Shown: positions 1 to 11,385 of the stretch, piece by piece
Layout: each line of letters opens with the position of its first letter
Position numbering within the stretch: the first letter of the stretch is position 1
Assembly (NCBI RefSeq): GCF_024868665.1
Contig: NC_079908.1
Location: 7,887,964-7,951,963 of the forward strand
Reading direction: 5' to 3'
DNA from: Triplophysa rosa
Lineage: Eukaryota > Chordata > Actinopteri > Cypriniformes > Nemacheilidae
Length of the DNA stretch: 64,000 nucleotides
Made by a program: the position numbers and the translations under genes
The notes under the pieces: generated by a model
What the model was told of the DNA's origin: nothing
The model's input: the letters and a program-made list of their open reading frames with translations, nothing else
Databases searched by the model: none

Positions 1-3000
1 ACAGAACAAGCTGCTCCAGGTGAGGAAATCACACACACAAACATATACAGTCGCAGAAAAAATTAAGAGACCATTCCAAATTTTCATTTGAGCAGCATTT
101 CTAGATGTATTGTGACCATTTATGTCCAGTGTCTGTTGAATTTCAACAAATTCAAACCTCAGGAGTGACATAAAGTCATCCAACAGCAATGCGAAAGACT
201 GAGCATGACAAGACACATAAAACTAAATTCAAGGTTATCACATAAATCTTTTTTCCAACTTTTCCAAATTTTTTTACAAATATTACTGTTGTATTTAGGG
301 CTGTCAAACGATTAATCGCGATTAATCGCATCCAGAATAAAAGTTTGTGTTTACATAATATATGTCTGTGTACTCTGCATATTAACGTTGTGTTTATAAT
401 CACATACACATACATGCATATATTTAAGAAAAATAAAAAATATAAAAAATAATAAACTTTTATATGTAATTTAAGTTATTGGTAAATATAAATAATACAT
501 CTCAAAATTATCAAATATCAAATATATATACATTAATGTGTATGTTTTTGTATTTATAAATACAAATTAATATGCACAATACACGGACACATATTATGTA
601 AACACAAACTTTTATTCTGGATGCGATTAATCGCGATTAATCGTTTGACAGCTCTAGTTGTATTGCTTAAAAGTAAATATGAACTTGTTTTCTTTGCAGT
701 ATTACAGAGCATCAGAGAGCATCTTTTCTGTTATACTGATTTTGTTATTTCTCCAGTGTTTATTTTCTGCAAATAAATGAAAATAGACACACTACTGTAT
801 GTATTTTACATTTGAGAGAAATACTGTTAGTAGTTCGCAAATTAGAAATAAAATTAATTATTTTACCTAAACACATACATCAATAGTAAATTCAGAAAAA
901 CTGAAAATGGTCTTTGAAATGGTCTCCTAATTTTTTCAACAGCTGTATGTTCATCTTTATGGGCGAGAATCACAAAACCAGAACCTGAAAGAAAACACAG
1001 GTGACAGGATCCTGTAACTAAAAAGAAATGGTCAGGGTCCTGATAAAAATGTCCACTTATACTGGTATATAAAATTACAATAATTACAATACATTACAGG
1101 CCCATTTGTCCGTGTGTGAGTTTAACGTGGTGCCGTGTCCGAACCGATGCTCTTTGAAGTTGCTGAGACGAGAACTGCCCGAGCATCTGCAGCACGATTG
1201 CGCTAAGAGAAAACTGCACTGTGATCACTGCACTGAAGAGTTTACCGGCGAGGCATATGAGGTCAGCCAATACCACAGGAATTTACATGATTTAATGAGC
1301 ACTTGATTATTTACTTACTCTCATCCTTTATGTTTTAGTCTGGTGTTTGAGAATCAATTACTTGTCTGTCACACGCTTTGATAATCATTGCATCTAACAC
1401 TTACTGCTTAATATGTTGGGGTCAATCAAAATAATAAAAACACGCTTGGATAGCTGTTAAGAGGTGTAACCTGTTTTTATTTTAACCAGAACTAGATTCC
1501 TCTTAAACACTTTATTTTGAATTTTAAATGCACAGGCCTCAAAAAGAGAGCGTGTCGCCCTCTGTAGGTGATTGATGAGAATGACACACACACTCTGTAG
1601 CACAACAATAATACCCATCACACATAGGTTTGATTTAGTATCTTTTTAGGGACTGGCCATATACTTCTGTTGATTTTATACAGACCTAATGGCATTTTCT
1701 ATCCCCTAACCACAACCCTAAACATAACCATCACAAAAACAAACTTTTTGCATTTACATTTTTATATCATTTAGTAAATAAACACGTTTATCTAAATGGG
1801 TATGTTCCTTTGACTTTTTGTTTTATACACAGATAGTTATAAATATACATTACAACAGAAAACTTTATTTACTGTATTTTAATAGCCTTTTTACAAAATA
1901 GGACATCCCAAAAGAATGTTTTTCTCAGGTTTGTCAGGTTCATTTTTGGGTTCAGATTTGTTCTCAAAACAAAGAATTTTTAACTGATTTGTCAGTAAGT
2001 AAAATAATCAGTAAAACAGCTCTGATATTGTTGTGAACGTAAGTACAATGCTAACTTAATTGAAAACAGTAATCTAATGCCATAACATGAATTACTTTTA
2101 GCGTATTACCCACAGTTTTCCATTTTTATTTATAATATTTATAAATATTATGTACCATCTGTCTGTGCTCATACAGAGTCATCAGGATGCTTGTCCAGAG
2201 GAAAGTGTATACTGTGAGAATAAATGTGGTGCACGTGTGGTGCGTAGACTGTTGACCCAGCACAGCGTGTCCGAGTGCCCCAAACGCAAGCTGCCCTGCA
2301 GATACTGCAGAAAAGAGTTTCTCTATGACACCATTCAGGTCAGTCTTCCTCCTACATTACATTTGGCAGATTGAATGGGTTTGTGTGTTCTTTGTCATGG
2401 AACAACACTGGTGATCCTCTGCCATTTAAGCTACGGGAACACATATTTCTTAAAGGTCCAGTGTATGAAACTTATCGGCGTCTAGCTGTGAGGTTGTGAA
2501 TTGCAACCAATGGCTCATTCCACCGCTTACCCCTCCCTTTCGAAGCACTACGGTGGCTGACACAGTGCTAAGATGTCGTCAAGTTTTTGCTGAAGGAGAT
2601 AGCGTTTTTCCGAAACGCTCGCTATAGAGCAGTTTGTCCGTTTAGGGCAATTCACCTAATTCATTCACCTATGAATTCCATGTAAGGGGACCTGCTTCTC
2701 TTCTGTAATTCACAGAATCATCAGCAACAGTGTCCACAGTTCCCTGTGCAGTGCCCCAGCAGGTGCGGCACACCTGGACTCACCCGAGAGAGCTTCATGG
2801 CTCATGTAAAGGAAGGGTGCAGCGGTGCTATGGTGATCTGTCCATTTAAAGAGGCTGGCTGCAAACATAAGGTATGATCTCAAGTTTGTCATGTATTGAC
2901 ATGATTAATACCATCATGTTAAATGTGTAAGAACTAGGGACCTACTTAAATTGAAACCATACAATATATGAATGTTATTGAATTGGCCAACTACATTACA

Positions 3001-4212
3001 TTTATTTTAAAGAAATATATACTGTAAAAAAAACAAAATATACTGGTAGTTAATTTTAACTGGTCTGTTCATTTTACTGACAATTTGTACAATTCAAAAT
3101 ACAGGTCTGGAAAATTGCTCATGAATATAGTACATTGTGCCCTAGTTTTAAAAAAATGTGTAGATTTTTGTAGCTTTGTAGAGAAAGCACAAGCAGAGAA
3201 TTTCACACAAAAAAAACATTGAAATAGATCATTCATACTTTTTAGGTGTTGCTTAGAAATACACGGTAGGTAAACCAAAAATAAAAATGGTATATAAAAG
3301 CAGTCCAGATCCCCCTTTAACTTGTAATTTTATGGCCAGTAAACTTTCTTTATTTCTCTCCATGAAAGAAAAAAAACATAGGGACATGGAATGACATGAG
3401 AGCAAATAAATGCTGAGAAAATATTAATTTCTGTGTAAACAATTTAGTCTTAACTTAACTAAAATCGAAGCTTTCCCATATTTACTAAAGTCTGAAAATA
3501 TAAATATCAATCACAGTATTATTATGACCATCTCGTCTCCGTTCCCCTCTCACAGTGCCCAAAAACCGCAGTGGCACGACACCTTGAGGAGGCCACACAC
3601 ACCCACTTGTCTCTTCTGTGTGGTCTGGTGAACCGTCAGAGACTGGAGCTCAGGGAACTCCGGCGTGGAGTGGAGGAACTCTCCGGGAGCCGGGATGGAA
3701 CCCTGCTATGGAAACTCACAAACTACAGCCAACGACTGCAGGAGACCAAGAGCAAGACTGATGGCAGTTTGGAATTGTTTAGTCCCCCATTCTATTCCCA
3801 TAACTATGGATACCGTCTACAACTGTCCGCCTTTCTCAATGGGAACGGTAGTGGGGAGGGCTCATATCTGTCCATCTACATTCGAGTTCTGCCGGGAGAG
3901 TATGACGGGCTGCTGGAGTGGCCGTTCCCGTACCGCGTCGCCTTCTCGCTGCTGGATCAGAGTGACCCGGCGCTCACCAAACCCCAGCACATCACAGAGA
4001 CCTTCAGCCCGGATCCTAACTGGAAAAACTTCCAAAGGCCACAGCCGGGAGCTCTGGGGAGCGTTCGTGGGGGCTGTTTGGATGAAAGCATGTTGGGGTT
4101 CGGCTACCCGAAGTTCATCTCCCACGAGGAGATGAAGAAAAGAAATTATATCAGAGACAACGCTATTTTCATTAAAGCCACCATAGACGTGGTCCGGAAA
4201 ATAATGAACTGA
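1..4212 (+). CDS. traf4: TRAF4 (TNF receptor-associated factor 4), 3' exons
   Basis: Adaptor / E3-ligase family protein of receptor signalling and cell junctions. Exons seen: 1-19 (end of an upstream exon, reading QNKLLQ, donor gtgagg), 1100-1261, 2177-2338, 2716-2871 and 3556-4212 with stop TGA. The frame is phase 0 at every junction. The first two full exons are both 162 nt and each encode one Cys/His TRAF-type zinc finger (e.g. CPNRC, CENKCGARVVRRLL); the third is 156 nt with a further finger (CPSRCG, CPFKEAGCKHK). The last exon carries a short helical stretch (RQRLELRELRRGVEEL) and the C-terminal MATH/TRAF domain (SAFLNGNGSGEG, FSLLDQSDP, FGYPKFISHEEM). The RING domain and start lie left of the window. 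Fish have more than one traf4 paralogue and I cannot tell which this is. The MATH domain has a few extra residues (GALGSVRGGC) before LDES compared with mammalian TRAF4 as I remember it. Confidence 0.93.
298..654. mobile_element. MITE with ~120-bp terminal inverted repeats (TA target)
   Basis: The left end (ggctgtcaaacgattaatcg, 299-318) recurs inverted at the right end up to 654. The two arms match for roughly 120 bp, leaving a short A+T-rich middle. TA dinucleotides flank both ends (296-297 and 655-656), as expected of a non-autonomous Tc1/mariner-like element. There is no open frame inside. It sits in a traf4 intron. Confidence 0.85.
2452..2660. repeat. Probable dispersed repeat in a traf4 intron
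   Basis: Compact moderately G+C-rich block (ggtccagtgtatgaaactta ... cgctcgctatagagcagttt) unlike the surrounding A+T-rich intron and without a coding frame. I judge it a dispersed fish repeat from its composition and general look; no second copy was found in the window. Confidence 0.35.
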
Positions 4213-4642
4213 ATGGGGTTCAAGCTATTCTGGAATACTTTAAAAAGGTAAAATGCATCTTTTTGCTTTTTCTGGAAATGATGATGACAATTTCTGCATC
4301 ATTTTGACTTTTCCATATCATCAGTGATCTGCCACAGATGAAGGATAGTTTGGTACTGATAATGTCACTTAATGTGTATTTGCATTGACATTTACATGTA
4401 TCTTCTCTGTAATACATTTTTAAGTAAAGAAAGGAACTGTTTAAAAAATTGCTGTGTGTTTTTTCATGAATGCATTTTCATGATAATGCTTATAATCTAT
4501 GTTCAAGTCTAACCAACCATCAAACCAACTGGACAGAGGTGTTTGCTAACATTACTGTTCATCTCGATGGCTGGTGCATAAAAGACTGCTGCCGTATAGC
4601 AGCAGGGTTGCAAAGGGTTGTGACAGAAACTGCTCAATGCAC

Positions 4643-4648
4643 AATAAA
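4643..4648 (+). other. Candidate polyadenylation signal of traf4
   Basis: AATAAA hexamer about 430 bp after the traf4 stop, in non-coding A+T-rich sequence, just before a dispersed repeat begins. No other convincing AATAAA lies between it and the stop codon. Confidence 0.4.
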
Positions 4649-4714
4649 GCCCAATACAAAACTAAAAACCATGTTTCAGAATTGCTTTTAATTGTAGGCC
4701 TGTTGTAGAAGCAT

Positions 4715-5271
4715 TAAAGTGGCATATGACAGGGCTAAAACGAATATTAGCATTTGTTGCAATGTGTATACACGATTTAAAGTTTAAAAAACGCTGTATT
4801 TTCCACATACCGTGCATGTTTGTATCTCCTCTTTGCCCCGCCTCTCTGAAACGTGCAGATTTTTTACAAAGCTCATGGCTCTGAAAAGCGAGGTGTGCTA
4901 TGATTGGCCAGTTAACCAGTGCGTAGTGATTGGTCGAATACTGCAAGCGTGTGACGGAAATGTAACGCCTCTTACCATATTTGGAACATCAGGTTCCAAA
5001 GCAATTGTACTGACAGGTACGCCCACCTTACTTGCGTATACATTTGGGCGGTCTTAGTCAAATCAGAACATGAACTGACGTAGATTTGTGGGGGTGTGGT
5101 TACACGAGGTGTTTCAGGCAGGTCTGGGTGAGCATTCGCTTTTAGATAGAATGCATCTTTTGTTCCCACACTTTAATTTGTGCAATTTTACGTGTCTAAT
5201 ACATGCATGGGCAACTTATAACACACCAAAGACACAGAAAAACACATACTTCCGCCATATGACCCCTTTAA
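4715..5271 (+). mobile_element. Dispersed non-autonomous repeat with imperfect inverted ends
   Basis: It begins near ttaaagtggcatatgac and ends near catatgacccctttaa, which are imperfect inverted copies. A second, truncated copy of its right part lies in opposite orientation at about 10904-11090 (shared stretches around the words for tacacgaggtgtttcaggca and gcattcgcttttagatagaa). The short frames inside are not genes. Confidence 0.7.
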
Positions 5272-5622
5272 CCATTTGTAAATTTTGACTCATCGCGACA
5301 TTGCGGAAAAGTACATTCACCCCCATGTCTGGCAAATGGAAAGTGTGAATGTTGTTCAAGAAAAACATATTTTGATGTAGAATTTTGTGTGCAAAATCTT
5401 AAAATTTCGGTTTATTGCACAAAGCACATAAAAGGAAGTGAACCCTACAGACAAAACGAGACGAAATGAAACCGATGACACAAATATTTGAAGTCAAATA
5501 AATTAATTTTTATTTTAATTAATAGTTAAAATTAATAAACACAATTAATTACGTTAATAACAACAACAATAATAATAATTTAAAATAGTAATAATTTTAA
5601 AATGTTTTCATTTGTAAGTCAT

Positions 5623-6112
5623 TTATATTGATCCTTCATCTTTAGCATGATCTTTTGCTTTGGAAGGTAACAGGAAGTTGGCAACAGGAAAGGCCGCCAT
5701 GTCATATATTACGAATCCATTTTTACCCTCGGGGTTCTCCTGACACTGGACAGAAATCTGAAAAAAATGTTTACAGATCGTATTTCATACATATAGAACA
5801 CAACCTCATACATTATGTTAAAACCATTATGTCTCTGTCATACCTGAACTTGATTGGGTAAACCACAAGTTATGTCTATCGAGTCGTAAACCTCATTGTC
5901 TTCCCTAAGTCGGAAATATTTCTCCCGAGAATCCGATTCTTCAACTGATTTGCAGCAGGTTGTACCCTTATTTGATAAGAAACAAAACTTTATACCATTA
6001 TTTGATAGATTACTTTGTTACTATGAGTAGAAACTCAAACTATACGTAAACACAATATTACAACTCAAAAAAGTTTCATTGTTAGCATTCCGTGTCTGTT
6101 CTGTCTTACCAT
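5623..6112 (-). CDS. Unrecognised small protein, gene Y (paralogue of gene X)
   Basis: I do not recognise this protein. Three exons on the minus strand make a continuous 86-residue frame: 6112-6110 (ATG only, donor gtaaga), 5966-5844 (41 codons, donor gtatga) and 5757-5623 (44 codons plus TAA, acceptor ttttttcag). Junctions are all phase 0. Exon 2 is acidic (VEESDSREKYFRLRED). Exon 3 starts ISVQCQENPEGKNGFVIYDM. This matches the exon starts VSVQCVDNQEGQDGQIMFD and LSIQCMENQEGLQGQIMFE of gene X at 14343-15155, with the same exon phase and the same place after an acidic exon (V-E/T-ES..RE). No signal peptide or membrane segment is visible. The ATG-only first exon rests on one donor and on the analogy with gene X, whose first exon is also tiny, so the 5' end is the weakest part. 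Confidence 0.6.
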
Positions 6113-6275
6113 ACTGATAAGTGTTGAGTTTTCTAACTTAAGAAGTGCTGTAAGAACAATAATGCTGCCTTCACAAAGTGTCTTGGTGATGCGTGTATAT
6201 TATTTTGGTGTATATTATGAATGAAGTCAAAAACCAAAACAGGAAGAAACAAGTCAATCCGGGTCATTTTTGGTA

Positions 6276-6286
6276 GCGCATGTGCA
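6276..6286. promoter_or_regulatory. NRF1-like site upstream of gene Y
   Basis: gcgcatgtgca, one mismatch from the palindromic NRF1 consensus GCGCATGCGC, about 165 bp upstream of the gene Y start on the minus strand. Gene X has a perfect version at the matching place (15422-15432). Binding is inferred. Confidence 0.35.
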
Positions 6287-6711
6287 TTTGATCAAGGAGC
6301 TTCAACATCGATCGACACAAATCTGAAAGGATTGTACATGCCGTAAAAACTTTCAAACTAATTGAAAGGTGGGCTTTGTACCTAAATGAGTCTGACAACA
6401 TTACACACAATATTCTGGATAAAATAAGGCATGTGTGAATCTGTGTTTAAATTCATCAACATGAAACGGGCAGCAATCGTGAGTATATAAGAGAAGAAAA
6501 TCTGATGACCCAGATGATTTTTAAGAAACGTTTACATCCAAAAATTACAATGAAATTGAATCAAAGATAGCTGTTTTATAGTTTGTACAGAAAATCATGT
6601 TCTGTGAATGTACACTTAAAATATGGACAAACCCAACCGTTGGTAAAAAAAAATTACATAGAAAATGTGCATAATATATTCACTCACCTCAGATTGATAC
6701 AACCCATTAAA

Positions 6712-6985
6712 GGGATACTTCAGCCAAAATTGAAAATTCTGTCATCATTTACTCACCTCCGAGTTGTTCCAAATCTGTATAAATGTCTTTGTTCTGATGA
6801 ACACAGGGAAACATATTTGGAAGAATGCTTATAACCAAACAGATCTCAACACCCATTGACTTCCATAGTAGGAAAAAAACAATGATAGTCAAAAGTGCCC
6901 CAGAACTGTTTGCTGTCCTACATTCTTCAAAATGTCTTCGTTAGTGTTCAACAGAACAAATAAAAAGATAAAGTAATTTTTCCTA
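6712..6985 (+). repeat. High-copy MITE family 'gggata(c/g)ttca...tcatcatttactcacc'
   Basis: Starts with the typical ending 'aaagggatacttcagccaaa', then ctgtcatcatttactcacc, guttoid 'gttgttccaaatctgtat' and 'ccattgacttccatagta'. The same series of words recurs at about 19800-20110, 21536-21610, 27133-27446, 29339-29575, 39157-39500, 41779-42080, 60893-61045 and 63745-63895, so this is a dispersed element. It has no coding capacity. Confidence 0.8.
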
Positions 6986-6989
6986 CTAT

Positions 6990-8046
6990 GCGAGTCATAT
7001 ATTGTACAATTCTGTTCAAGCAAATTTAAAAAAATGCTATTCATATTCCTATACTTCACCACTAAAAACGTATCATATTTATTATTTGTGTCTTAGTTTT
7101 AAATTGTATTGCAGAAAAAAAGCATAATTACTTGATTTAGCTTACCTAGAAATAAATTCCAGTTTTCTTTTCTTGATTTAAAACAGTAATCCATTTCATT
7201 TGGTTTTTATCTTTATCTTTTCCAGTACTAAACATGATCAATAGAATCCAAATTGATATAAATGCACGAGAAACACAAGAGAAGTCTGTTGGAGTGTAAC
7301 GGTAACAGGGATTCTCTGTGAAGTCTCTTGACATGATATGAAACTTTGAAACCAAGATCAATTAAACCACATCAAGCAATGTTGTTGCATTTCTGCTTGC
7401 ACTGCAACCTACAGTGTGACATTTACGATCTGACTCAAAAACATCCACTGATGACAGAGAAAGCATCGCATGCTTCCATTTTATGACCTCAATGCAGACT
7501 GCAACTGCAAGCAATTCCAAGGGCCACGGAAATGATTCTCAGTTCCTTTCATAGGATTATGTAAAATCACAATAACACAAGAGATAACCAAGGTTAACAA
7601 AAACCAATGTTAACAAATGTCTGTTAATTAAATCGTTTTATGAGTTTGTTTGTGTGTTTTTCTAATACACAAGTTACTTGGTCAAAACCCTTCATAGAAC
7701 GCCTGACAATACACAATTTTGTAGCTTCACTCTGGATTTCTTTTTTTCGAGTACAGAAGCTCATCTGAGGAATCCATACTTTCTCATAATCCAAAATTGT
7801 TGTTTTTTAGAATATGGTTGTATTCATTAAAAAACGTATGTTTTGCAAGTTGGGTTTTATTGTTTCATTAAAAACTAACCATTGATTGCTTCAAACTGTT
7901 TATTAAACACAATTAGGCCTGTAGTGATTTTCCCTCATGACAAAACCTACTGTAGTACTTAGACTAAAACAAGAACTTTCATACCTAGACTTAGAGGCCA
8001 GACTTCAGTGATGCGTGATCTGAAATATCAAGTTTATCTGATTGGA
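6990..8046. other. Spacer with no supported gene
   Basis: A+T-rich sequence upstream of gene Y. Short frames on both strands lack splice context or recognisable motifs. One strong-looking donor on the minus strand (ctag/gtatgaaag at about 7980) suggests that part of it may be intron of an unidentified transcript starting near 8238. Confidence 0.4.
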
Positions 8047-8238
8047 TTACAGCACACTTGAGCAACCAAAGTTCGTCTCCCACAAGACAACACATTTTGT
8101 GCGATTTATCTCGCCGTCAATCTGTAATAAAACATCAATAAGCGCATCTAATCTAAATGACACATAGTCATTTGATGCATGGTTATCGACTTCATTGGCT
8201 AAATGCCGTAACTCTCTAGCTAATTGTGCGCCCGCCAT
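8047..8238 (-). CDS. Hypothetical 63-codon ORF beginning MAGAQLARELRHLANEVDN
   Basis: The ATG is in a good context (gccATGGCG-like, minus strand) and is followed by a helical-looking sequence (ELRHLANEVD, then RLDALIDVLLQIDGE). It resembles a real N-terminal exon more than a random frame. Upstream on the minus strand there is a short promoter-like spacer containing cacgtcactcactg. The frame runs into a stop, and I found no clear donor within it. I do not recognise the protein, and it may be a chance ORF or the first exon of an unresolved gene. Confidence 0.25.
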   Translation of the reverse strand: MAGAQLARELRHLANEVDNHASNDYVSFRLDALIDVLLQIDGEINRTKCVVLWETNFGCSSVL

Positions 8239-8394
8239 AGTTGCTTAACGTTATACACGAAGCAAACGATCAGTGAGTGACGTGACGTTAGTCCAAAACA
8301 AGTCAAGAGTAATCGATCAAACGCTTCAATCTACGCTGAATCAATAGTAGGCAAGACCAACCCATCTAATTATCATACAAGACACAGAAAAGTA

Positions 8395-8580
8395 AGAATA
8401 AATTCAAGAATAAATAAATAAAAGTGGAAATAAATACATGCGATAATAAATAAATATAAAAATAAATAAATAAATCTAAAAATAAAAGGAAATGATAAAT
8501 AAAATAATCTAAAAAGAAAAAAAAAGAAATAATAAATGGACGCAAAAATAAATCAATTGAAAAAATGAAAAGAAAATGAA
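8395..8580. repeat. (AAAT)n-type low-complexity tract
   Basis: Repeated aaataaata units with interruptions over nearly 190 bp, and no other content. Confidence 0.8.
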
Positions 8581-8894
8581 CGCTTTTAGTGTAACGCTTA
8601 AGTACACGAAAGTGCAGCAGTAGTTTAATAAAGTATTTTTAGCTGTCAGCCAGTTTACTGTGTCCTATATAGATTTGTGACAGATTATACACCATACGAC
8701 TTGTAGCTTGTGGGAATATTTTTCAGATAAAAGTATGATTTAATTATCAATATAATCAATAAGTGTTTTCTTTCATTAAATCATTAAGCTGTGTGCTTTT
8801 GTCATGTGCTTTCTATTTTACTCAGTGGAAAGTTACTGTGGTAAACGAAGTGAGACAGGATAAGTGGGGGTTGGAACCATACATTATCTAAATC

Positions 8895-8948
<54 letters not shown>
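8895..8948. repeat. (CA)n microsatellite
   Basis: Uninterrupted CA dinucleotide run of about 27 units. Confidence 0.97.
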
Positions 8949-8950
<2 letters not shown>

Positions 8951-9118
8951 GAGTCACATATAAAAGAAATGTTATGAATCAATCCACTGCATATGTTTTA
9001 AGTATAATCATGAGTTGTGATGTGTTTTAATGAATCATAGGATTAAGAAACAACGCTACATAATTAAAAGCATTAGATGATTGAGTGTTTTCTTTTTACT
9101 AAAAGAATGTTAAGAATG

Positions 9119-9540
9119 TTGGTATGTTGTCCGGCCACAAGAAACTGTCTCTAGGAGACCACTCCCCAAAAGAAACGGTCTCTAGAGAACATTCCTCAAA
9201 ACTGGCGACTGACCACAGGATGTAAAACATGTGTTATGCAAAGATGTTGTTTTGCAGATATACGTGGTGCACGGTGATTGGTGGAAAGGGAGCAGCACTC
9301 CTTAAAAGGCAGAGGAGGAGTCAGAAGATGCGAGCGACGTCACATACTGAATAAATATGGGTGTTTTTGAATAATTTGGGTTGTTGGCTTGTGGTGGAGT
9401 GAGGAGATCGTCTGACAACCCAAAGCTTTGTTACTCCTTTTTACATCTGATAATAAACTTCTAATCGATTTTGGAGAACGTCTCTGTGCAAATTTTTGAA
9501 CATGCAGGACTGCCTAAAAAGTCCAACAAGCTACATTTAG
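9119..9540 (+). repeat. Possible solo LTR-like block
   Basis: A G+C-richer block begins near tgttggtatgttgtccggcc and ends near agtccaaca. It holds a TATA-like cctttaaaagg-type motif (gcactccttaaaaggcagag), two AATAAA hexamers (about 9349 and 9452) and TG/CA-type ends. I could not find a target-site duplication, so the limits are approximate and the identity is uncertain. Confidence 0.3.
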
Positions 9541-9966
9541 CATTAATGATTTTAATAATATTAATAGCATTAATAATCAGCATTTCATAATGAATCATGT
9601 TTTAGTATAAATGTTATGGAAAGGCTGTTAGTAACTTTGTAAGTACTTCTGCTCATGATACATTCATTTCAGTTGCTACAGTTTGTTGTCAGTACTTTTT
9701 TAAATATTAAAATAGACCACTGGGACTTCGCTTTAGCACCAGAGCCTACAACACATTTTCTCGTGCCTTCTATGTTTCATACATTCTGTGGCTATCAGAA
9801 TATAAAATAAATGGCTTGATAAAACATTAGATGTTAACTTTTTATATACATATTCAACTGGGCTCAATTGATTAAATGTGTATATTTTTAAGTATGTCCG
9901 GACCTCCGCCGCAAATAAAATAGAGAGACCGCACCAGCCCAACCCCTCAAAGCCGTAAACATAGGG

Positions 9967-10565
9967 GAACGCTGGAAATTGATTTTAAAATGACCTCCAG
10001 CAGTTGGTGAGTTGGGTTACATTTTGTTCTCTCTGACCAGCAGTTTCAAAGCTCTTTTGTTTCAAAACTGTTGAAAATCCTACGTTTTGGTTTAATTTTT
10101 CATGTCAATCATGAGATGATCAGTTGTGTCATTTATCTACTCTGATTTGTTCTCAACAGGTTCTGCACAAAATCAGACATTCGGTGGGCAAAAAATGTTT
10201 ACACAACTCCCCCGCCGCATCAGCTCCTGTACCTCAGTGAGTTTAACAGATTCTCTCAGATTTATTTAAGTGCTCGAGTGTTTATAGAAACAATATATGT
10301 TTAGGCATCAGACTCCTGCCTTATTTACAAGGCGTTACTGGACCTTTCCAGAACACCTTATGTCAGCTGTATTTGGTAAGTTAATGTTTGGTGTCTTCAG
10401 CTCATTGGTCCATCGATATGAGACCCCTAAACATGAATACAACAAGTGTTTATTATGATTGCACTGAATCTGTGTTTCTTGTATTTGCAGCTAAAAAACA
10501 GAGATGCACCTGATACAGAGTCAAAGACTACAATCAAACCGCAGAACAAGCAACAAAATAAATAA
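9967..10565 (+). pseudogene. Truncated copy of gene Z (last exons)
   Basis: Plus-strand sequence matching three parts of gene Z at 58376-60593. These are a cassette 'a' end (gacctccagcagttg/gtgag at 10006), a cassette 'b' exon 10160-10236 (ttctcaacag/gttctgcacaaa... to acctca/gtgag), and the terminal exon ending with TAA at 10563-10565 (acceptor ...aaacag at about 10496-10501), which encodes a tail ITIKPQNKQ-like (here TTIKPQNKQQNK). The first coding exon and complete cassettes are missing, and an in-frame TGA precedes the first donor. It is a broken copy, or the surviving tail of an older tandem duplication. Confidence 0.6.
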
Positions 10566-11385
10566 AACGTACCAGCAATCTCCCTGATTTGTCTCAAATG
10601 CATCACGTTAGAACAGTCTCAAAGAACTTGATGCTGTGACAGAAACGTTTGATATAATTTTCTACAGTACTTTAGACTTAACATTCAGTTAAAGCAAAAA
10701 AACAAGCACCATAGTATGACCACACCTAAGAAAACAACAAGAAAATCTTGGTTCGCACAGTTATGGGAAAAACTGCCTTTCCTTTACAAAGATACAATTT
10801 TTTAATCAGACTTTAAGCCTCACCATGTTATGAAAAGCGCTAAAGAAATATTTTTTTATTTTATTATGAATTGTTTTAGCCATCAGGTTACATTCAATTA
10901 TAAATTTAAAGCGGTCATATGGTGCAAATACGTGTTTTTCTGTGTGTTTGGTGTGTTATAAGTTGCCCATGCATGTATTAGACACGTAAAATTTCAAAAA
11001 TGAAAGTGTCGGAACAAAAGATGCATTCTATCTAAAAGCGAATGCTCACCCAGACCTGCCTGAAACACCTCGTGTAACCACACTATGGAGCGATTTTAGT
11101 CTCATTAATTATTCACGCGTAAAAGAAGATACACACATGCGTAAACAGTTTCACATGAATAAAACCTAATTTACGTGCACAAAGTATAAATATACATTTA
11201 CAAAAAGCAATTCACGTGCGTCAAACAAAACTATTTTCTCATAAAGTACGTTTCGCAAACATACGACTGTGCACAAATATTTCGAAAGTTTAAAATGTAC
11301 ACGTTTATCGTGTTATGTGAATGTGCAAATCGTCACTCACGTGTGAATCGCCTTGAATGTGTGTGTGTGTTTTTTGAGACTCTTC
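10566..11385. other. Spacer containing a truncated dispersed repeat
   Basis: About 10904-11090 is an inverted, truncated copy of the repeat at 4715-5271. The rest is A+T-rich with no supported gene, although 10570-10860 resembles sequence downstream of gene Z at 58010-58375 (shared words such as agaaaatcttggtt and ctttaagcctcacca), so the Z duplication extends into it. Confidence 0.6.

Noticed and set aside
3665..4135. 156-codon ORF overlapping the traf4 last exon in another frame
   Set aside because: Shadow of the MATH domain frame, which is conserved.
4812..5288. Plus-strand ORFs of 66-81 codons downstream of traf4
   Set aside because: They lie inside a dispersed repeat whose second copy does not preserve the frames.
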